From positions 1,601,501 through 1,665,500 of the forward strand of contig CM020506.1 in the NCBI GenBank assembly GCA_009823395.1: a stretch of 64,000 nucleotides of DNA, read 5' to 3'. A program made the position numbers and the translations under genes. Below the pieces are notes generated by a model, which worked only from the letters and a program-made list of their open reading frames with translations, was not told the DNA's origin and ran no database searches. Origin of the DNA: Thamnaconus septentrionalis (Eukaryota; Chordata; Actinopteri; Tetraodontiformes; Monacanthidae). Each line of letters opens with the position of its first letter. Position 1 is the first letter of the stretch. Shown piece by piece: positions 58,282 through 64,000 of the stretch.

Positions 58282-59895
58282 TGTAGAATGTAACTGGGTT
58301 AATTCAAGGAGTAATGCGAGCTCTGAACTGCTGCAGGCATATGTGAAGCGTCCCACGTGCCTGTCTTCCAAATGAATCAAGGCTTTTCCACAGTGTTGAT
58401 GCCACTAGCGAAGAGCATCAGGCTTTTTCAAACACTAAATATTACATCAAATGAGCCTGGCTGCGTCTCTAGTGTCACTAGTAGCAGCAGAATCAGCTTT
58501 TCAGGCTCGGGAAAAAAGAAAAAGAAAAATCATAGCTGATCGTGAATAGGCTCCTGCAGTGATTCTAAATTTAGTTCCCAGCCGGAGTCGTTCCGGCTGG
58601 CAGACGGAATTTTAGGTGACACCATCTTGCTAATTGGCTTTTTTTTTTAAATTGTGAAAACATGGAGTTGGGGGATATCGGATTCTTCAGCGGATAAAGA
58701 CGACACGAGATGACATCAATCTGTTAGACTGCTGTCTTTATAATGAGGCGACCGGGACACTGTGCATGAGTTCCTGTTGCCCTCGAAGCTCCGAGTGTCA
58801 CAGCTGTGCTCTTGACATATTGATAATTTGCCAAAGAATGATTACGGTATATGCGACAGGTCATGCTAGGAATAAAGTTGAATGAAAGCAAACACACAGA
58901 CAGCCTATCTTTCTTTTTCTTTTCTTTTTTCCTGGCTGTTGCGTGGAAATATATTTAATCACCTTTGCTCTGTTTGTCCACTAAGATATCTGAAACAGTT
59001 CCTTCTCTATGATGGTAAATTTCACTTATCAGCAGTGAATCGTGTACATGTTCCATGCACGGTTAAAACAGTCCCTCATATGGAAGGTCAATAAACCTAG
59101 TGTGTGCATTAAAAGATATTTTTATCATTTCTAACTGCCTGCTAGTGACTGGTCTGTGATGCAACAATACAAACAATAAGACCTGCAACTGCATCTGATC
59201 TCCTCCAGAAAACACCAAAAAAATCTCCTCAGTAAACAGTTTTGCCTCTCAGCCCTCACACGGTTCCTCTCTGACTGGCTGTGTAATCTCCTGCATGCAG
59301 CGGTGCGCTCACTTAACCTAGCAGTGAAGCTGTTGCCGTATGCTGTATGAAGCCTTAATAATACAGGTCTGAGAGGGCAATCAAGCACTCCCCCAAGAAG
59401 CAGCCGGCAACAGATCGCTGTCTCCTGACGATGACTTGGTGCAGGGCAATAAGCTCCAATAATCAAGTTTAATTATGTTCACGTTTTTCCCCCGGTCGTA
59501 ACTCACTTTAATGCCTTGCGGTGTTTCCATGAAGCGGTGGGTCAGTTATTTGATAGTTGTCTATGCTCAACTGTTGCTTATAATCCATCAAGCTAAAGCA
59601 ACCCAAACCTCCTGCCATCGCTGCCAGCAGCAGAACACCTCGCCCAGTGCTGCTCTGTCAGCCTGCTCAGGACACAACTTTGGCAGTATTGTGATGGTGT
59701 AAATTAAAGCAGTGTAAATCACTTATTGGAGATGTGCAGTACTTTTAATTTTAATAGAAACAGCTTTTCAAGGACAATTGCTCTGGGGTTTTTTCTTGAG
59801 CATTTTTCTTTTCTTCAAACAGATTGAGAAGATCATGAACTTGATTGGAGCCGGCATTGAAACCTCCAGAGAAAAACAGCCTGCACTGAGCTCAG
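48537..59895 (+). CDS. anks1a: anks1a-like gene, two exons, 3' partial
   Basis: Two exons are supported: 48537-48812 and 59823-59895. The first ends with RSLSKSDSDLLASP, GSVSNC and MPSFASEWDE. The second reads IEKIMNLIGAGIETSREKQ. Human ANKS1A has RSLSKSDSDLL, SESLSNC, SPSFASEWDE and IEKIMSSIGEGI in the same order, with no gap between E and I. The intron is phase 0 at both ends. ANKS1A is an adaptor with N-terminal ankyrin repeats, two SAM domains and a C-terminal PTB domain that acts with Eph and other tyrosine kinase receptors. Only the linker just before the first SAM domain lies in this window; SAM and PTB exons should lie to the right. The start is uncertain: ATG 48537 has a strong context (ACAATGG), but the frame stays open upstream to a possible acceptor at 48434-48435. 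ANKS1B is the alternative; synteny favours ANKS1A. Confidence 0.85.
52371..52430 (+). CDS. Possible cassette exon in anks1a
   Basis: The stretch is 60 bases with a good acceptor (TTTGCTGCAG, pyrimidine-rich upstream) and a GTATAC donor. It is open in phase 0, which fits both neighbouring exon ends, and would add 20 residues (DTVKSPNRFH then AGSWRGNVFK). I do not recall this segment in human ANKS1A, so it may be chance. Confidence 0.25.
53348..53430 (-). repeat. Common teleost repeat, reverse orientation
   Basis: GCTTGCATGTTCTCCCTG, AGCTTCCTCCCACGGTCCA and nearby bases are the complement of the same family seen at 28630-28805. Confidence 0.7.
58240..58280. repeat. (TG)n microsatellite
   Basis: About 20 TG units within the anks1a intron. 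Confidence 0.96.
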
Positions 59896-62800
59896 GTAAC
59901 ACAGCTCCACCCGTTTCCTCCACAGCAACACATTTTTGTAACTCATGTGGATAATTTTTGTGAGTTTATTGTGAAAATATGCCACCAAGACATGAAGTAA
60001 GTCTCAGTTATCAAGACTGTTGTTTATATGATGATTAAGCTTTTTCAAACTTTTGTAACAGTCCATGTTAATGAATTGGAATCCAAAAGTACAGCCTGTT
60101 ATTTCTCAGAATGTCAGGCTCTTAATGTCTTTCCATGCCACTGATGAACCTACATCAAAACTATATTAAAACTATTTAAGGATGAAGTATATTCTTAAAT
60201 GGTTTTGCATTAGCAAAATAACAAAGCTAATTACCAGTAACTGAATTAACAGAAAAAGGCCGTAGCTCAGAATTACTAGAAAATCCATCCATGGCGCAAT
60301 GCGATCAATTTCTCCTGCAGGGGCAGAGACACTTCCAGCGTGTCAAACTGCGCTTCCACCTGAATAAGCTATAGAAAGAAACATCAGTATACGCCAGTGT
60401 GTGAGAAGCCAGCGGTAGTTTAATTAGTAGTAGTTGTACTCGCTTCGATCATGTCAAAATTGAGATGTCATAATTACAACATTTTGACAATTAGAAGATA
60501 TTTTTCAGTAATTTTGAAATTACCATTTTCTACATGCTGCATATTGCTGCTCAACATAGTCAATAATGCAGCCGTAGCCGCCAGTTGCCTCAGCACCACG
60601 GACAGCGCTACAAATTAAACTGACATTTATTTATTTTTTTCCGCCTTTTGTGTTGTTCTGCTGTCTCACACAAATCCTCCGTGACTCAGTTTCAACCAAC
60701 ATTCTGTGAGAAGGCCCAATATTAATCTGCTTAAGAGTCGGAAGACTGGTAACACAATGATATCCAACATCAATACCACAACTATCGCAAGAGTTGCTGA
60801 TGCCACGGAATACGGCAGTCATCTCCCAAGTCTGCAGGCTTGGATCCTCTGTGGCTGTCCAAGAGCGCTTGGTCTGGATCCTAGTTCTTAGTAATGCAAC
60901 AAGTGACATCAGCCCCTGTGACTGATGCTTGGTGTCATGTTTGGTGCAACTCTCTGTGTCTAATTACCTATAGCGAGCGACTGATTCCCAGCACTGAAAG
61001 CACATGAGCTGGAAGGAGTGTCGGTCGTAAATCACAGACACTGAACCTGATATTTGTTTCGCACTTCATTGTTATTCTTTTTTTTTTTTTTTATGAGGTT
61101 CCCACTTTATAGAAAATCTAATTCCAGATTCCCCCGGCTGTCATATTTTCTCTCCTGGAGTTATTGTGCACGTCGATGGGGCTTGAATTGATAGCACGCT
61201 TAATCGAGTGTCCTTCAGGCAGAGAAGCCAGCTGGCATCAGCTCCGTTTGTTTAAATAACATTCCCCGAGTTGATACAGTGTAAACCTACCTCCAGAAGA
61301 CAATCTGCCATAAGGTGGTTTCATCACACACTGTTGTGTAACGGCCGCTGCTGCTGCCTGCCTGCACAGGGCCGACATTTAGAGGTCTCAGCAGATTTAT
61401 TAAGACCGAAACCTTCATTAGCCATGCTCTGTGTGCATCAGATATTAATGTGCTGACCACGGTAAGGTGCAAGACTGGCCGCACAGAAAGAGGGGGCGGC
61501 AGTGGTAAAATATTGACCATTATTTCAGGACGGTATTTGCACATGCCTGACAGCGCTTCGATCACACCTCTACGCCGTCTTCTTGCAAAGGCTTCCAGTC
61601 TACGCAGTTAAAATGACAAAGCTCACAGCAGATAAGAGTTTGAACAATTAATGAACTTAGTCGCTGAGTAGACACAATGTTAAAGTTTTCATATATCATT
61701 GATACAGTTTAAATTCTTTAAGTTGTCGTGTGGACACTGCAGATAATTAAAACCTAAATTTTCGTTTTAATTAATACTTTTCAAATCTAGATAATAATAA
61801 ATGTCAAATGTGGATGAGAAGTATCTTTCAAGGGAGTGACAAAGAGGAGTAAAAGCATTCAAAATGTGAATATACCACCGAGATAGGAGGTACTGTTTAA
61901 AATGAGCAGAGAATGAATGAAAAGTTAAACAATTGACATTTCCCTACCACTCCAATGGAGGCTCTGGTGACATTTTCAAATCCACTTCAACCATTCTTGA
62001 GTTTCACAGCAGCGAAATCCGCTCTGTGGTAGCCTGAGGCGGATGTGGACTCCATCCTCGAAGAAATAACACAAGATAAACATGTAAGACAAGAGTCCAG
62101 AAGATGCACATGCCCAACTTGTGTTGCAATGATGACTTGAACGTCACATTTTCAACCGGGATATCCAGTGTAACCTCCTGCACAGAAGCTGTATTTGTTG
62201 GAGGAAGAAAATTTTTCATATGTGGGGCTAGAAGCCCCAAATTTGACGTGGCTGTGTCTTGAGGGATCCCGATGAACCTGCAAGTGGCCCCATGTCTCTA
62301 GGACTAAGTTGACTTTTGACCCCATAGACTTGCAAGGCATTAGAGAGTTCCAGACAAGCAGTGTGGTGTTTGTGTGTTTTTTGTATGCCAACTATTGACA
62401 CAAGAGTCCATGGCTACCATTGGCCTCAACTGACTGGACCACTGTGTAGTAAATGAGTAAGGCTGCAGCTGTAGGGGAATCAACTCTCTCTTTTGTAGCA
62501 AAAAGGAGACAGGTTATTTTTTTTTATATAACTAGTTCTCATCCTGCACTTACACACCTTCAAATTAACTGCCATGTAAACGATTAACACCCGAGGTGAT
62601 TCCATGTTGCGTAACAGAAAATATGTTGTTTGTTTTTTTCCCCCTAGTGAGCACATATAGGTGAGCTATATTTAGGCCTGGTTTGAAGAAAGGCATACTG
62701 AAAAGTGTCCCAGATACGGCTGAGTCATGCCGTTGCCGATCCGATTTGAATCGTAGATCGTGCAGAAATAGCTCCGCCAGCTTGGTTTTTGTCACTGTTT

Positions 62801-64000
62801 TGTATGCGCCGCCTAGTTGAGAGGCTGCGTTTTCTTTTCTCTGTCATTGTAATGAAAGAGAAACAAACAGGTACCACTTCAGACTTATCAGCCGCCGGGA
62901 GGAGAGAGTGAGGAGGGAGATGAGGCAGATTTCACAGAGACTGAAAAGAAAATTGTCACTTCTCATTCATTCTACCTGTGCCTTAGTGTTGCAGCAGAGT
63001 TGGGAAACCCTTATCCTCTGTAGCTGTCTTTGTCTTTTCTACCATTTGCATCCTGAAGACAGCCTGTTCATCTCCAGCAACCATCAGAAAAAAACACGGC
63101 CCTTCAATCTTCTGCCGCTCTGTCAAAGAATGAGCTTGTCAGGCCTGTATGCTCGTCACAAGCGCCTTGATTGTGTGCTTAGAGGAAAAAACGGACTTAA
63201 ACGGGCTTAAAAAGATAGAGGCGAGCACGGCGGGCTAACGGCACACAGGAGGCATCGTCTCGGCTTGTGTACAGGCACGCACTGATGTTCAAAGGGAAAG
63301 CAGTCCGCCTTCACTTCCCACTGAATTAATTCAGCTTTGCGGCTCATTTTCTCCACCGCTTGGGCGTGTTGACAAGCCTCTAGCACTCTGATAGAGAAGG
63401 GCCAACTCTACCCAGCCTCAACCTCGACCTTTTGGGCTGTAAAATGGGTCTTTCTGGGCTCCCCTCTGAGAAACATCCAGATTGGGTAAATAGCAACGGG
63501 CCACAGTTGGATAAGAGCTCGTCCTGTTTAAACTGGGGATCAGACGGTGACCCAGTTCCGCCCAATGAAGGAGCATCGGATTCTCTGTCAAGTCTGTAAT
63601 TAGGTTCCACGACTGTGGGAGGTGTTGTTGTCCCAAATGAATGGGCGTAATTGGAAGGAGGTGGCAGGTATTTTTACCTCTCTTTGTCTGAATATTGCGG
63701 CGTAATAGCCGATTTTGGCGGCAGGCTCAAGAAGGAGTTGCGGGATCTTGTCGTGAATCATAATTAGTCCACTCCAGCCTCTCTTACCTTCTATTACCAT
63801 CTTATCTCCCCTCATGTTTCAGCGCCCTCCTCCTCTAAATGGTCTTTCCCCCCTCTCTTATCAGTCTCTTTCACTCCTTCCTTCACTTCCACTGCTGAGC
63901 CCTGGCAAATCTGACAGCGGCTGCTCCTCCATAGAACAAATGATCAGCGCTACACCTCGCGGATGGCTGACCCGTTCGCGGAGACCCGACTTGGCCTTTA
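59896..64000 (+). other. anks1a intron continuing past the window
   Basis: It starts with the donor GTAACA after 59895. No SAM-domain exon (expected motif near GEWLESIGL) was found before the right edge. It contains one copy of the dispersed repeat at 62230-62340; nothing else was recognised. Confidence 0.6.
62230..62340. repeat. Third locus of the dispersed repeat core
   Basis: This is the core only: GAAGCCCCAAATTTGACGTG through GACCCCATAGACTTGCAAGG, preceded by TGGGGCTA as in the 4371 copy. The TTAGGG spacer is lost; GCATTAGAGAG follows where ATTAGGG would be. Confidence 0.85.

Larger units (their letters stand above)
48813..59822 (+). other. anks1a intron of about 11 kb
   Basis: It is bounded by donor GTAATA and acceptor TTCTTCAAACAG. 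It contains a possible 60-base cassette exon at 52371-52430, a (TG)n tract at 58240-58280, a common fish repeat in reverse orientation at 53348-53430 and a possible MITE start near 57448. No nested gene was recognised. Confidence 0.75.

Overview
This window looks like a teleost, probably percomorph, chromosome. Evidence: intron-split vertebrate genes with GT-AG junctions, abundant (CA)n and (GATA)n microsatellites, and dispersed repeats of a kind common in fish genomes. Species cannot be fixed from sequence alone. I see no bacterial, plasmid, CRISPR or phage features, and no tRNA or rRNA gene.

Layout, left to right. (1) 20-1996, + strand: last five coding exons of pacsin1, an F-BAR/SH3 membrane-curvature protein, followed by its 3' UTR. 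(2) 7220-9723, - strand: complete coding region of spdef, a PNT+ETS transcription factor (five coding exons, 334 aa). (3) About 9.7-25 kb: a long gene-poor interval with microsatellites, a Bkm-like GATA/GACA array and a miniature inverted-repeat element. (4) 25287-31590, - strand: complete ilrun (C6orf106 homologue; five exons, 283 aa). (5) 32576-34932, + strand: complete snrpc (U1 snRNP protein C; six exons, 148 aa), divergent from ilrun across about 1 kb. (6) 35.3-48.4 kb: no exon recognised. (7) 48537-59895 and beyond, + strand: two exons of an anks1a-like gene that continues past the right edge.

The order pacsin1-spdef-ilrun-snrpc-anks1a matches human 6p21 as I recall it, which supports the gene names. 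UHRF1BP1 and TAF11, which sit between SNRPC and ANKS1A in human, were not found. Neither was the ankyrin-repeat half of anks1a.

The genes do not form a pathway; this is a conserved vertebrate neighbourhood. The most unusual items are: a (GT)n microsatellite that forms the 5' splice site of the spdef Pointed-domain exon, with reading-frame arithmetic that puts the donor inside the repeat; an anks1a gene that appears to start without its ankyrin repeats; and a four-copy dispersed repeat with a charlie/hAT-like end and telomere-like TTAGGG spacers. Exon boundaries were set by hand from splice consensus, phase and remembered human proteins. No alignment or database search was run.
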